Made by a program: the position numbers and the translations under genes. Positions 1-12,080 of a stretch of 64,000 nt of DNA are shown here, one piece after another. The DNA comes from Chamaecrista fasciculata. Lineage: Eukaryota; Streptophyta; Magnoliopsida; Fabales; Fabaceae. The stretch lies in the NCBI GenBank assembly GCA_003254925.1, contig QANZ01037024.1, forward strand, positions 120,002-184,001. Reading direction: 5' to 3'. Each line of letters starts with the position of its first letter. Position 1 is the stretch's first letter. A model generated the notes under the pieces. It was not told the origin of the DNA, ran no database searches, and worked only from the letters and a program-made list of their open reading frames with translations.

Positions 1-312
1 CTATTCAAAAGAAATCTTATGAAAAGGAGAAAAATCTATAATATTAGAATTCTAAAGACCCTTTTATAATTAATTCTTTATGTTTTGATCCCTTTTAGTA
101 AAGGAAAAGGACTTAAACGCATAAGAGAAGACTTGTTGGGAGATTTTTGACATTTTAACTAACATTTGCCGTTAAATCCTAACAGAAAAAAACCTCAGGG
201 GACCAAATCGCTAACGGAGCAAACCACGGGGTACCACAATGCAAAAATTTTTCTTTCAGGGTACCAAAGGGGAACCACCCCTAACCACAGGGTACCAAAT
301 TGCAATTTACCC
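1..312. repeat. Right end of a MULE-type repeat (ACCACAGGGTACCA family)
   Basis: The stretch 180-312 carries three versions of an ACCACRGGGTACCA motif and ends in AATTTACCC. Related ends occur at 11660-11734, 20255-20327, 25600-25723 and 61080-61181, so this is one terminus of a dispersed terminal-inverted-repeat family. The other end lies outside the window or is lost. No coding sequence is seen. Confidence 0.55.
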
Positions 313-620
313 TTTAATTTTTTTAAATAAAAAATTACTTTTAAAAAAGGGAATCAAAGAGGCCCTAAATCTCTCTCTCTTCTCTCAATCTCTTCCCTCT
401 CCTATGTCCTCTGCGCCCTCTTTAATTTGACTATCTCGTTCTACTAATTTAAAACATAAAAGAGCTAGCAAAAAGATATAAAACACTGTATATATAGGTC
501 AAATAGTTAATGTTTTTATTATACATTAATTTAACCCAGTTACGTGTGTATATATATTAATAGCTTATAAAAGAAATTAAATGAAACGATGATTTACAGT
601 TATTAGGGAATATAGTGAGC
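313..620. other. Intergenic, AT-rich
   Basis: A short CT-rich tract near 370-410 and AT-rich sequence. I see no gene or structured element between the repeat end and the Copia LTR. Confidence 0.5.
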
Positions 621-776
621 TGTCATAATTAGTTACGATTAGTTTCTTTCTGTTGATTATTCAGTTGTATTTTGTTGAGTTGTTATACTTACTAGTATAT
701 ATAATCAGCTCACGTGTAATACTTCAGTTAATTAGAATATCTCATTTTCAGTCTAATTCCTTTTACTCTGTAATCA
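621..776 (+). repeat. 5' LTR of a Copia retrotransposon (approximate)
   Basis: The segment begins TGTCATAATT, ends CTGTAATCA and is followed six bases later by a tRNA-Met type primer binding site, as expected for the 5' LTR of a plant Copia element. The right boundary is firm. The left boundary is chosen as the first plausible TG and is less certain. An inverted copy of the last ~105 bp lies at 6598-6700. No direct-repeat 3' LTR is present in the window. Confidence 0.6.
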
Positions 777-781
777 TAATA

Positions 782-794
782 TGGTATCAGAGCC
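782..794 (+). other. Primer binding site, initiator tRNA-Met type
   Basis: TGGTATCAGAGCC is the standard Copia primer binding site. It lies six bases beyond the LTR end. Confidence 0.85.
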
Positions 795-806
795 CTAAGT
801 CTCTCA

Positions 807-3261
807 ATGGAGAGCACTACCACACCTCCGTCTTCTTCTTCTCCCCAAATTCCTCCTTCTTAAACTGTGAAAGTTGATTCCAACTCTGGAATCACTACCT
901 TTTCGCATCAATTTTCTGTTAAATTAGATGACAACAACTTCCTATTATGGCATTTGCAGATGGAATCTGCTGTTCTTGGCTATCAGCTCGATCGTTTTCT
1001 TGAAGTGAATCCGCCTGTTCTGCAAAAATTTCTAACGAATGAAGATGACCTTTTTGGTAAGATCAATCCAGTCTTCGTTGATTGGCAGCGTCAAGATCGT
1101 CTGCTTCTTTCTTGGATGGTTTCGTCAATGTCTGAATATGTTATTTCTCAAGTCGTTGGCTGCAAAACTACTTCTGAGGTATGGAATCATATACTCTCTA
1201 ACTATGCTAGTCAGACTAAGGCGAAAGAAGTGCAGCTAAAAGCTCAGTTACAGAACACTAAAAAAGGATCTCTATCGATGTCTGCTTTTCTTCTAAAAAT
1301 AAAAACGATAGCTGATTCTCTAGGAGCAATTGGACAACCTCTATCTGTCAATGATCATTTGACTGCTGTTTACAATGGTTTACCTACTGAATATGATGCG
1401 TTTGTGTGTTCAATGCTTACAAGAGTTGATTCCTATACAGTTTCTGATGTTCAAGCTTTATTGTTGGCTCATGAATCACGAATTCAGCTGTCTAAAGTCT
1501 CTGATATTGCCTCAGCTAATATAGTTCATTCTCAAAATCAGTCTAGTGGTGGTAGAGGTTATGTAAATAATAATAGAGGCCGTGGAAATTCTGGTGGAAG
1601 AAATTCTTCTTATCGAGGTCGTGGTAATTTTCAAGGTGTTAATGGTCGAGGTAATGGCAGAAATTCTGCTTATAATTCAAATTCATATGCTAGTAATAAT
1701 AATTCTAATGGTCGTGGCAGTGGTAGAACAGGAAGGTCCTCTGTATGTTTTCAAGTTTGTGGTAAGGGAGGACATATTGCTTCTCAGTGTTGGAATAGGT
1801 TTGATTCCAACTACTCTTTAGATTTTCAGCAGTATATGGCATCTTCTTCTGCTTCTACTCCTCGACAGCAACAACCTCAGGCAATGATTGCCACACCTGA
1901 GTCTGTAGCTGATTCATCTTGGTATGTTGATTCTGGAGCCTGAAATCACTTGACATATGATGAAGGAAATCTTTCTGCAAGGTCTGATTATACTAATCAT
2001 GATCAAGTGTTCATCAGTGATGGTTCAGGTTTGCAAATTACCACTTCTGGACATTCTTTCTTTCTTTCTTCTTTTCATCGTCACATAAAGCTTTCTCTTC
2101 AAAATATTTCTAAAAATCTTCTAAGGGTTTCAAAATTCTCTAAAGATAATTCAGTATACTTTCTTTTCTATGCTGATCATTTTCTTGTTAAACAACAAGG
2201 CAGCCATATAACACTTTTGCAAGGTTCTCTTAAACATGGTTTATATGCTCTTGAAGATGTTCAGCTTCTTCATATTGTTAGCTCTTGTTCGCTGCAATCT
2301 CAAGACCCTGTTCAAAAACATTTTTCTTCTTCTGTACCATTGAATGTTCTTGAAAATTCTGCTATTGTTCAATCTAATAATTCTATTGCAAATCCTACTG
2401 TTTACAATATCTGGCACAATAGGTTAGGCCATCCTTCTTCTACTATTGTAAAGAAAGTTTTAAAGGATTGTAACATCAGTTTTAATAACAATGACTCTAG
2501 TTTTGTTTGCAAATCTTGCTGTTTTGGAAAGTTTCATAAGCGTCCCTCACCAACTTCACAAACTACTTATTCATATCCTTTAGAACTCATTCATACAGAT
2601 GTGTGGGGACCTGCTCCTATTGTTTCTAGTGGTGGTTATCAATACTATGTCCATTTTACTGATGCTTTTTCCCGATACACTTGGTTATATTTGTTAAAAA
2701 GAAAATCAGATGTGATGCAGGCTTTTATTGATTTTAAAACCATGGTTGAGTTGCAATTAGATAGTAAGATCAAAGCTATTCAGTCAGATTGGGGTGGAGA
2801 GTACAGGTCATTGTCTACTTATTTGACTACTCATGGAATTTTACATAGAAGGAGCTGTCCACATTTGCATGAACAGAATGGTTTGGCTGAAAGAAAACAC
2901 TGTCATATTACTGAAGTAGGTCTGACTTTGTTAGCACAAGCCTCTTTACCTATGATTCACTGGGATGATGCCTTTGCTACTGCAGTACATTTGATTAATA
3001 GGTTGCCTAGTTCTGTATTGCATCTTGTCTCACCCTATGAGGTCATTTTTCATAAGAAACCAAACTATAAATTTTTTAGAATTTTTGGCTGTGCTTGCTT
3101 TCCATTTACTAGGCCTTAAAATTTTTCCTCGGTTATAGTCCATTTCATAGAGGATACAAGTGTCTTGACATTGCTACAAAACGTATATATATTGCTCGAG
3201 ATGTTATCTTTGATGAGCAATCATTTCCATATGCTCAATCTTCTTCTTCTGTCACAAATAT
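807..3261 (+). pseudogene. Broken Copia gag-pol (gag, protease, integrase), RE1-like
   Basis: One reading frame starts at the ATG at 807 and is interrupted by a TAA near 861 and by a TGA at 1941-1943 directly after the protease DSGA motif; a third stop lies at 3117-3119. Gag runs to about 1800, with glycine/arginine/asparagine-rich sequence and a zinc knuckle (CGKGGHIASQC; the first cysteine spacing is one residue longer than usual). The integrase region has the HNRLGHPS zinc-binding start, GKFHKRP, and catalytic acidic residues in HTDVWGP, SDWGGEY and NGLAERKH. After the stop at 3119 a short internal deletion is followed by LGYSPFHRGYKCLD, the usual end of the integrase region. Reverse transcriptase and RNase H are absent because a second element begins at 3262. 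Lineage resembles RE1/Ale by recalled motifs. It is not functional. Confidence 0.88.
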
Positions 3262-5322
3262 TGTTGGAGATTGTGCCCTAGGGCCAATCATTTTATAGAT
3301 ATGTTGTGAACATATCAATTAATTTAAGGAGATAAATTAATGGTTATCATATTATTAGCATGTTTACTATGATAACAGTCCATGATTAATTATGAGATAA
3401 TTAATCTAAATCTGTCCCTGGTCGCTCATTCAAGTGGGAACTTGAAATGAACTAAGACCAGCATGACCTCGGTGCATAGAGATGCATGCACTAGATGCTG
3501 GAACGAGAGTCATGGTGCAATTACGTAAGGGGTTACGAGTTGCTGGACTGACCCGGAGAGTCCTGCATGGGTTTAGTCATCAGCTTGCCTCTCCTGTACG
3601 CCTGTCACGACGCCTTAGACCTGAGGTCATCATTATTCCGGCGTTGCAGTTGTCAGACTTTGGCTTAGTCTAACGTTGCCCGTAGCAGGGTAGCCATAAG
3701 GGCTAAGTACGGGTTTGGTTGATTGCCGTGCTGAGGAATGTGGATTGACCAAAATTGGGATTTTGTTCCCCATTAAATTGGGAGATATCTTACTGGCGCC
3801 CTCGATGAGTCTGTCCAGGAAAAGCGTGGCCACTCAGTATATTGGGACTTACTCAAGGAGATCGAGAAAGTAAAGGTTTGGATCATGGATGACTTTCCCG
3901 TGCCTGATCCATAACCAAGATATCGCAGAACAATAGGGTCGGTGCCATGGAGGTACTAAGGTTAAGTCGGTTTTGGTGAAAACGATTACTCACGTGTTTT
4001 GGGTAGTCGTGATGGCTTGCTAGAGTCCGCTCACGACTTGTAGAACATGGGGATGACGTACTGCCAACTTCACATGGGGCCTGCTGGGTCACACACGAGC
4101 AGGATTAGAACACCGCTTAAAGGGACACGAATTAGGGTTAATTCGTGGTCACTCCGGTGGCACAATTTAAGACACAGAGGAAATGTCTGGGACATTATGT
4201 CTTCTCTTAAATAATCTACAGTTGAAGTATTTAAATTTGTGAGACAAATTTAAATATAATAATTGTTAAATAATTAATAGGGATTAATTATTTACAATTT
4301 AAATATTAGGGAAAATAATTCAGATAAGTTTCCTAAAAGTTAGGAAATTATTGAATTATAAAATTCCCCAATATTGTTGAGAGGGTGGCGCCTCTTATTG
4401 CCTTTTATTAATAAAAATGTTTTATTAATTTAAGGTCATGAATTTGAATTCAAAAAATTTGATAGAGATATCAAAAGATTTGAATTCAAAAGATTTGGTG
4501 AGATCTCAAAAACAGGATCTTTGGAGAATCATGACTTCCTAAGAGTTAGGAAGGTTTTTGATTTATAAAATTCCAAGGATAATTTGGGGCTACATGGCGC
4601 CATCTTGGTGAATCCTTTGGGGAGATTTGATCTCTCAAAAGATTCTCTAAGATTACGATTTGAATTTAAATTTAATATTATGGTAATATTATAATTTGAA
4701 ATTCAATTCATGAAAGCCATATTATTATAATTTGGAATTATAATAATGCTCTAAAAATAATTATATACATGAGTATATAAGGTGCTAGGTGCCTATTTGA
4801 GAACACACACTCAAGTGAAACCCTAATTGAATGAGCATTCATCTTCCTCCTTGTTGAGAGAGAGAGAAACTCGCCTTCCTCCTTGTAGAGAGAGAAGATT
4901 CGACTTTGCTCCTAAGAGTTAGAGAGAGAAAGTCGATTTAGGGTTTTGGGAGAAGAAGAACAAAAGGAGTTTTGTTGATATCTCCTCCATGGTTGCGCCA
5001 CCTAGCCTGAATTCAAGAAGGAGTTCTTGAAGTTCAATAATTGTAGATTCGGTTCCCGGTTCCTTTGGAGAAAGGAGCAGAAGGCTAGCACCTTGGTGTT
5101 CGACAAACTGTTCGTGTGGATTACCGGTGGAGGAAGGACGTGGAAACGGACTTCTAGACTCACCAAGTTTAACCAATCCGATTGAAAGCTTGAGGTATAA
5201 CACTTTTCGTATCTGGTTATAAATTCAACTAGCGGATCTCAGGGTTGGATTTTCCTGGGGAGCGCAAGTTTTTTTGTTATACGTTGCTTCCGCTGCGTGT
5301 TTTCCCCGGGAATTTCCCAACA
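3262..5322 (+). repeat. 2.06 kb LTR of a second retrotransposon
   Basis: The segment starts TGTTGGAGATTGTGCCC and ends GGGAATTTCCCAACA, giving a perfect TGTTGG/CCAACA terminal inverted repeat. A tRNA-Met primer site follows immediately. It is inserted into the integrase-proximal part of the first Copia element. No partner LTR is present in the window, so the element is truncated or rearranged and a target duplication cannot be scored. Short open frames inside it show no recognisable protein. Confidence 0.82.
4774..4780 (+). promoter_or_regulatory. Putative TATA box in the LTR
   Basis: TATATAA lies about 540 bp before the LTR end and is followed by a CT/GA-rich leader-like stretch. This is the expected U3/R arrangement for a long LTR. 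No transcription start can be shown. Confidence 0.4.
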
Positions 5323-5323
5323 G

Positions 5324-5336
5324 TGGTATCAGAGCC
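5324..5336 (+). other. Primer binding site of the second element
   Basis: TGGTATCAGAGCC, one base after the CCAACA end of the 2 kb LTR. This confirms the LTR orientation as plus strand. Confidence 0.85.
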
Positions 5337-6597
5337 ACGCTAGTCCTGGATTTAAAATCATTTTGTGTACATGTGATGTATGCTTGACGTGTTTTTACCT
5401 ATTTCAATCACGTTTTGGTTTTACAAAAAATCCACCGAATGTTTTCTTAAAATTGAATCTACAAGAAAATGTGCAAATTTATGTATGTGATACATAAAGA
5501 AATCAATATGATTGATTTGAAAAATTTTCTTGCAAATTTAGGCCAAAGTCGAAATTCCCATATAATTATGGTTAAAAGTGTTTTAATCATAATATTATGT
5601 GGGTGACTGAAAATTTAATAAAATTATGAATTTTAAAATTTTTGGGTCAATAATTAAAATTTTGGAATATGATTCCTGAATTTTATAATTATTGATAATG
5701 GGCCTAATTTCAAGAAAAAGGCATGTTAAAATTGCACACCCTAATTTAAACACCTACAAAAATCGTTTTTGATATGTGTTGCAAATATATCGTGTTTGAC
5801 ATAATTGTATGAATTGTTCATATATGTAATTGTGTGGTGTTGGATATGGCTCTAGGTTTTTGGTGTATACGGCCTGCGTGTCGTCTCCCTCTATCCGATG
5901 TAATTTTACTTTTCAGTTTATACCTCAATGTAACTGGGGTTTACTCTCTTGTAATTTTACTTTTTCTTTTTAGAAGAATTCTCTCATTGGCTTGGGAGAA
6001 TTATTAGGATAGGTGGGCCATATCTAAACACAATATATGTCTGTTTTACATTTAGTTTGTATGTGATACAAAGCGCTAGATGTATGTTTAGGACGCGATT
6101 TTAACATGCTATTTACCCCGCTTTGGCGCAACAACTTCGTATACGATACGAGCATGGGATTTTGCATATGATGCAAGATCCGTGCACATGTTTATATATG
6201 TATGTGATACATGGGGTGATAAACATGTGGCATGACTCGTTTAATTTTAAAAGGAGTTTTAAAATTAAACTTTAAAACGGAACTTTTTCAAAAATCAAAC
6301 CCTTTTAGAAAATCTTAAGTTTTAATGCCATCAATAAAACACCCTGTTGAAATCTTGTTCATCGTAGAGCGGTGATCGCCCTCCGCGACACGTATCTACG
6401 TACCTTGACCTCGAGGAGACACGGGTGAATGGGCGTTTTCAGTTCGACGCCCATTGAAGTCTTGGGTCATTAAATGCGGTGATCGCCCAACTGTAGATTA
6501 TATAAAAGCTTAGCCATTTATATTTGAATAAAATTATGAAAATGTGAACGCAAAATTTCATGCATAAATTAAATATATTTGTATAAAACTGTTATTA
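5337..6597. repeat. Non-coding internal region of the second element
   Basis: More than 1.2 kb downstream of the primer site contains no gag-like frame. It has scattered GTATGTGATACA-like motifs near 5480, 6060 and 6200, and a GCGGTGATCGCCC motif twice (about 6369 and 6476). Either the element was non-autonomous or its coding part has been lost. Confidence 0.5.
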
Positions 6598-6846
6598 TGA
6601 TTACAGAGTAAAAGGAATTAGACTGAAAATGAGATATTCTAATTAGCTGAAGTATTACACATGAGCTGATTATATATATTAATAAGTATAACAACTCAAT
6701 AAAATGTTAAAGGGCTCAGTCAACACGTGTCGCGGAGTATTACACATGAGCTGATTATATATATTAACAAGTCTTGGGTCATAACCAAATTTCTGCAAGT
6801 TTTTAATCAAGAGACAGATTGAAAATGTTAAAGGGCTCAGTCACAT
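6598..6846 (-). repeat. Inverted Copia LTR fragment in a rearranged mosaic
   Basis: 6598-6700 is the reverse complement of the last ~105 bp of the LTR at 621-776, with few differences. Next to it, a 31 bp block at 6651-6681 is repeated at 6736-6766 and a 22 bp block at 6701-6722 is repeated at 6822-6843. AAGTCTTGGGTCAT occurs at 6457 and 6769, and CTCCGCGACACGT near 6380 reappears inverted near 6726. Confidence 0.75.
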
Positions 6847-7679
6847 GCAATCACAGTATTTTAATAATTTTTCAGTTGTTGAAGTTTAAAACCATCAATT
6901 TATTTTATTCAACTGTAAATCTAATCTAATTGATTCTCATATGTGCTCCCATGTGGTGTCATGTCACAAATAATCGAATTTATTTTATATGATTTGTAAA
7001 ATACTTATCTTTAATTTGCATGTGTGTGTATATATATAATAAAAGAACGTAGAGGCAACTATTTAATGAAGAATTATTTAAACTTCGGAGGAAGTTATAT
7101 AGGAAGGTTACATGAACATATTTTAAAAATTTTGATAATTTTTTTATTCATATATAGATAATTATTTATATATATAATAAGAAACATGATTCAAATATAA
7201 ATACATATACCCTATGTTTTAATATGAAGATAAACTAATTAATTAATTTATATATTGATCAAAGAGTTTACTTTTATTTTAAATTTCAGGTTATGCACCC
7301 TGCGTGCCCACCTCAAATCCTAGCACTTAGAGATTTTAATTGATATGTGTTCGAGAGATACTAAAATGACAATATCACAGTCAACAATTATAATATCTAA
7401 TATTGATCCAAGTACAAAGTAATTTATACCTATCATCTACCTACTTAATTGATATGTTTTTTTTTGTTACATGACTTTAGGGAATTAAATTTAAATATTT
7501 TATTTTAATTAAGTATAACTTATATAATATTAGTTTCAGTCGCTATTAATGTTAAGGTGACCATGACGTTTTTTATATTCGGCTAATAGAAATTTCTATT
7601 CGTTATATGTATATTTCAAAAACTACTTCCTCTAATTAATTAATTAATTAATTAAGATCACGACGTTCATATATATATA
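6847..7679. other. Intergenic, AT-rich
   Basis: AT-rich sequence with a (TTAA)n-like run near 7635-7655. No gene recognised. Confidence 0.5.
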
Positions 7680-7805
7680 CTAGGGGCTTTGCGTGCCCTA
7701 ACGGGAACGCAAATATGTATGTAAAATAAATAAGAGACTAAATTGTTAACTTAATAAAGAAAGAGAGACTAAATAGTAAATTTTTTCTTATTTTTAATTT
7801 CATAG
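7680..7805 (-). mobile_element. Helitron-like 3' terminus
   Basis: Read on the minus strand, this ends with a GC-rich hairpin (7691-7710: eight-base arms GCGTTCCC and GGGCACGC with one mismatch, loop GTTA), then AAAGCCC, then CTAG followed by T. That is the textbook Helitron 3' end (hairpin a few bases before CTRR, insertion before T). About 120 bp is shared with a second copy at 34760-34880. No 5' TC end or Rep/helicase gene was identified. Confidence 0.5.
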
Positions 7806-8429
7806 ACTATAGTTTTAAACATTGACGACCAGAAAGGGGTGGAACCATATAATATAAGATATATATATATATATATATATAATCAAGAGAATCATATTTT
7901 CCTAACAGAGAATCAAATTTAGTCGAAGGCTATACTTTATTTATACTTGCATATTTCGGCTTTTGGATATATTAATATATTATTGTGTATATGGATGAGT
8001 TAATTGAGTATATTGTTTAGAGTTTAGACTCCTTAAGTGATACATACATTAATTTTTACCTTTGAAAAGTTCAACTTTAATTAATAGATGAGTGTGATAT
8101 ATTTGGATTGACTGCCTTATCTTGGGTGAGCCCAACTACAACGAGCACGAGCACCATTGTCTATGCACGTCTATGAGTATAGAGGTCAAGAATCGAGATG
8201 ATGTTATATTTTAATTAAAGGCTTCATTGCCACAACATCAACATAACTTGTTTCTTTCTCTCTCTATTTCATTTTTTATTAAAAAGAAAAGGAAAATCTA
8301 CTCCATGTACACTTACCAATCAACGGTGGAAAAGAGAGAAGATTGAGCTATAATGTTTTTTTAAGCAATGTCATAACTCATAAATGTGGAGAGAATGTTA
8401 TTTAAATTGACCAAATTGTCTAAGACAAT
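7806..8429. other. Intergenic, AT-rich
   Basis: Contains an (AT)n run at about 7858-7882. It may be the body of the Helitron-like element that ends at 7680. No gene recognised. Confidence 0.45.
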
Positions 8430-8759
8430 ATTTTAATGCCCAAAGTCCTATTTTGGTCTCATAGTTATGCTTCTTGTTCCAAATAGGTCCTCCAGTTATT
8501 TTTTGTTCCATATTGGTCTCCCAATTATGCAAAACTTGAAAAATTTGGTCCCTCTAACGTTTTCCATCCATTTTTACGTTAAAAAAAGAGGAAAAATAAA
8601 CTTTCATCCCCAAAAGTTTTATTTTTTTATATTAAGGTCCTTTTCTTTTTATAATAGGATCAAAACATAAGAAAATGAAGTAAATTAAGATTTTAAGTGA
8701 ATTTACCCAAAACACAAAATAAATCTCTCTCTGTGTCTGATTCCCCCTCTCTCTCTGAT

Positions 8760-8799
<40 letters not shown>

Positions 8800-8820
8800 T
8801 CCCCCTTCTCTCCGTCTCCG

Positions 8821-8917
8821 CCATTGTGAATCGGTGACCACATCTTGGTAAGCTCCTCCCGATCTGGCCGTCTCCGAATGCACTCAAGCAAATCACGCAT
8901 TCCAAATCTCGAACATC
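8821..8917 (-). pseudogene. Captured RING-H2 finger fragment (ATL-like)
   Basis: On the minus strand the frame reads a DLECVICLSAFGDGQIGRSL segment followed by PRCGHRF. This is the first half of an ATL-type RING-H2 domain: C-x2-C, the conserved LSxF-DG spacing, then C-x-H. The second half, with the remaining zinc ligands, is missing and the frame runs into simple-sequence DNA. RING-H2 proteins are E3 ubiquitin ligases, but this piece cannot fold as one. It lies inside the Pack-MULE, just after the TCP-like fragment and in a different frame. Confidence 0.65.
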
Positions 8918-9245
8918 ATCGCCGTCGTTGACGTCGCCAGAATGGCGGAATCATTGTTGTATTCGTCGGATTCCCACTCACACTGTTATTTACCGGTGGG
9001 AATGTCCATATAGGATCCCCACTCATTACTTGTTGTTGGGTATTTGCATTCGCTGTCGCTGGCGACACCATCCATATGTTGGCCGGAATTTGCGCGTGGC
9101 TCGCCGGAATCGCCCCTACACTATACTGCAACAAGTAATTCCCCAATTGATGGTGTGATGTTGTTGATTTCGATGACGACAGCTCCTGCTCCGTCGTGGA
9201 ACGCCGTTTTCGCGCCATGCCGTCTTCTGTGGTTGTGTCGGACAA
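8918..9245 (-). pseudogene. Captured class I TCP transcription factor fragment
   Basis: A ~110-codon open frame contains IPASHAQIPANIWMV and VMSGDPIWTFPPVNNS. These match, from memory, the C-terminal part of class I TCP transcription factors (TCP8/14/15 type). The TCP DNA-binding domain is absent. The first in-frame ATG is at about 9218; the frame is also open upstream of 9245 toward the inverted repeat. It sits in the core of the Pack-MULE, so it is best read as a captured exon fragment. Function as a protein is unlikely. Assignment depends on recalled motifs only. Confidence 0.55.
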
Positions 9246-9359
9246 GTCTAATGTGACGGCGGAGTAGGGTTCCTGTTTGGCTTGGAAATTGAGGAGAGTG
9301 GAGGAGGGTGCGGTGGTGGTGGTGTCGGGGAATAAGGAACGGCTGCCGGCACGGTGGGA

Positions 9360-9399
<40 letters not shown>

Positions 9400-9706
9400 C
9401 AGAGAGAGATTTATTTTGTGTTTTCGGGTAAATTCACTTAAAATCTTAATTTACTTCATTTTCTTATGTTTTGATCCTATTATAAAAAGAAAAGGACCTT
9501 AATATAAGAAAATAAAATTTTTGGGGATGAAAGTTTATTTTTCCTCTTTTTTTAACGAAAAAATGGATGGAAAACGTTAGAGGGGCCAACTTTTTCAAGT
9601 TTTGCATAACTGGGGGACCAATATGGAACAAAAAATAATTGGAGGACCTATTTGGAACAAGGAACATAACTGGGGGACCAAAATAGGACTTTGGCCCATT
9701 TTAATA

Positions 9707-10146
9707 TAACATTATCTCACGTTATATACTATTTAACTTTCTCTTTTTTTTTTTTTGGCCTGAACTATTGAACTTTCTCTTATTTGTCTTTTAATGAGAG
9801 ACTTTACTTTCAACATTCTCCTTCAAGTTCAATTGATATAACCTAGTTGTAACTTATCTTATAGTTCTACGCTTGTGTTTTTCTTTGAGTTTTAGAGGTC
9901 TCAAATATCAATTATTTGCTTAGGCAGTGTACTATTTTTACCATAGAGGCCACAGTTTTATTTAACCTTGAATTTTTGTTTGCGTTGTAAGGCTATTAAG
10001 CTTTGATACCATGCATGTTGAGATTTGATGATCTTGATCCAGGTTTTTGTATGAAGGGGTGTTGAGTTTATGTATAAAAATAAATGTAAAGGATATGCTA
10101 TTTGACCAAAATATTTTGAGCAATTTTGTATAGCGTTCTCTCACAT

Positions 10147-10177
<31 letters not shown>

Positions 10178-10442
10178 TTTAACTTTTTTTTTTATTTATA
10201 TGATGTGATATTTTATCCACCTTTTAGATCAACATTCTTGTAATGTGGGCCTCATTATCTCTTTCTTGACCTAAATATATAACAAGATGACCTTAATTAG
10301 TTGCATATGTGTGTATATTCCCTCCCTGTGCATTGTGCTTGAAAGTTTTTTGACCTTAGGTCAGATCATATCCAACCAAATCAAGAGGTCATCTTACTAT
10401 TTGGTTTTGTTAGAATGTGAGAAGTTTGATTTGAGTGGCTAG
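9707..10442. other. Intergenic, AT-rich
   Basis: Contains a (TA)n microsatellite at about 10148-10173. No gene or clear element seen between the two Pack-MULEs. Confidence 0.5.
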
Positions 10443-10451
10443 TTTAAATAA

Positions 10452-11734
10452 GGGTAAATTACAAAATAGGGTCCAGTGGTTTGGCCCCGTTTCAGATAGG
10501 GTACATGTGGTTTGAAAAGTTTCAAATTGGGGCCTGAGGTTAACTCCATTTGCAAAATGGGGTCTAGGTGGTTTTGGCCGTCAAAATTGACGGTTCACGT
10601 GATTATCACGTGATTATCACACCCAAACCTGATTTGCGACCTCTCGAACCAGTTCCTCCAAAAATCTCTCAAATTTGTTCATCTTCCTCCACAATCTCTC
10701 TCTCTCGCTCGCGACCTTCCTCCGCCTTCACTCTCGCGATCTTCCTCCACCTTCACTCTCCTCGCGACCTTCCTCCATCTTCACTCTCGCGACTTTCATC
10801 CACCTTCAAACGCTCGCGACAGTCACCATCTCTCGCTCCGACATTCAACCCCAATCACAAACCCTAATTTCTTCACTCTTCGAACACTGCAGAAAATCGA
10901 CTGTCAATCGCAAACCCTAATTTCCTTTTCAATCATCATTTCAGACCAGACGTCAAACACCTTATGGGCATGGCTTCAGAGGGATGAGAAGTGCAGTTGT
11001 AGTAAAAGGTGAGGTTCAAATTCAAAGAGGAGTGAGAAAGGGGCAAATTGTAAAGAGGGACGTTGTGGATTGCCCTCGGACATGTTTGGTTTTGGGTGTC
11101 GTAATCGATTAGATGAATGGTGTGATTGTTGTAGTTGATGTTTGAGACTCTGTAGTATCTGCCTACAGGAAGAGATAAAATGGGGTAGCCTTCGTCGGAG
11201 CAGAGGAGTCCGAAATCTTGGTAGCCACAGTATTGTTGAGGGGAGGATCCTTGTGAGAGCCAAAATGGGTGTTTGATTTTGAGGCCATTGGAGCAAGAAT
11301 AAGTGGGGCAAGTAGTGTTGGTGGTTGCAGAGGCAATATTGAAAAAAAAAGTAGCACAGGAAAAAGGAAGAGTAATGCGAGTTTGGGTTTGGATTTTAGC
11401 ATTGGGGGATTTTTCTTGTTGTTGTTGTTGGATGATTCAGATTTCAGGGATGAAGAAATGGGCATATGAATATGATGATGAAGAAGCGAGATTTTGTACG
11501 GGAAGCGACTGGGAAATCTGGGATGAGTCAAATTAGGATTTGAGAAAAAAAAAACAAAAGTCAGGTTAGGGTGCACGTGATTATCACGTGCACCGTTATT
11601 TTTAACAGCCAAAACCACTTAGACCCCATTTTGCAAACGGCGTAAACCTCAGGCCCCAATTTGAAACTTTTCAAACCACATGTACCCTATCTGAAACGGG
11701 GCCAAACCACAGGACCCTATTTTGTAATTTACCC
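10452..11734. mobile_element. Pack-MULE with captured receptor ectodomain
   Basis: Inverted repeats of about 170 bp start GGGTAAATTAC and end GTAATTTACCC. A perfect 9 bp target duplication TTTAAATAA lies at 10443-10451 and 11735-11743, diagnostic of Mutator-like elements. The left half of the core holds four ~26 bp repeats (TCGCGACCTTCCTCCACC-like, about 10708-10815). The right half encodes, on the minus strand, a galacturonan-binding-type receptor ectodomain. No transposase. Confidence 0.9.
10936..11465 (-). pseudogene. Captured GUB_WAK-type ectodomain (LRK10L/WAK-like)
   Basis: On the minus strand, 11340-10936 reads without interruption as a cysteine-rich domain: CPTYSCSNGLKIKHPFW, then YCGYQDFGLLC, then YPILSLPVGRYYRVSNIN, and NLTFYYNC, ending at TGA 10936-10938. 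This order (C..C....PFW..CGY..F.L.C, Y.V..I, F.YNC) is the GUB_WAK_bind pattern found at the N-terminus of LRK10L and WAK-like receptor kinases. Upstream, an ATG at 11465 starts a serine/asparagine-rich leader and a hydrophobic stretch (LALLFLFPVLLFF) that looks like a signal peptide, but a one-base change in a T-run (near 11342-11350) puts it out of frame with the domain. No transmembrane or kinase part is present. It lies wholly within the MULE. Confidence 0.75.
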
Positions 11735-11743
11735 TTTAAATAA

Positions 11744-12080
11744 TTGAGTAGAGAAAAGACTAATAACTTTCATTGTGGAAAGTGACTTATTAATTAGCTA
11801 GTAGTAACACAAACTATGTAAAAAGGATTATAATTACAAATTTATATGGAAAGATAAAGAGTTTTAAATGTGACTAAGTTCATACTTAATAGATATTACA
11901 TAAAACAAAATAAAAAAAAACAGCGATATAATGAGATATATGTAAAAAATGTACAGATAAAATGATTAAACATATAATGTTTATATTTGTATTTCATTAA
12001 CTTTTTTCAAACTACATATATAAAAGCTTAATACGTCATATATATATATAATTTCTAAAAATCTTTCAAAATTAATTAAA
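11744..12080. other. Intergenic, AT-rich
   Basis: No gene or repeat structure recognised. Confidence 0.5.

Larger units (their letters stand above)
8439..9697. mobile_element. Pack-MULE-like element with captured gene pieces
   Basis: Two nearly identical inverted repeats of about 300 bp (8439 to about 8745, and about 9385 to 9697) flank a GC-richer core. The flanks show ATTTTAATG and ATTTTAATA, an 8-of-9 base target duplication, which fits Mutator-like elements. The core encodes, on the minus strand, a TCP-like and a RING-H2-like fragment in different frames. (CT)n at about 8764-8800 and (GA)n at about 9360-9398 mark the junctions between repeats and core. No transposase is present, so it is non-autonomous. 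Confidence 0.82.
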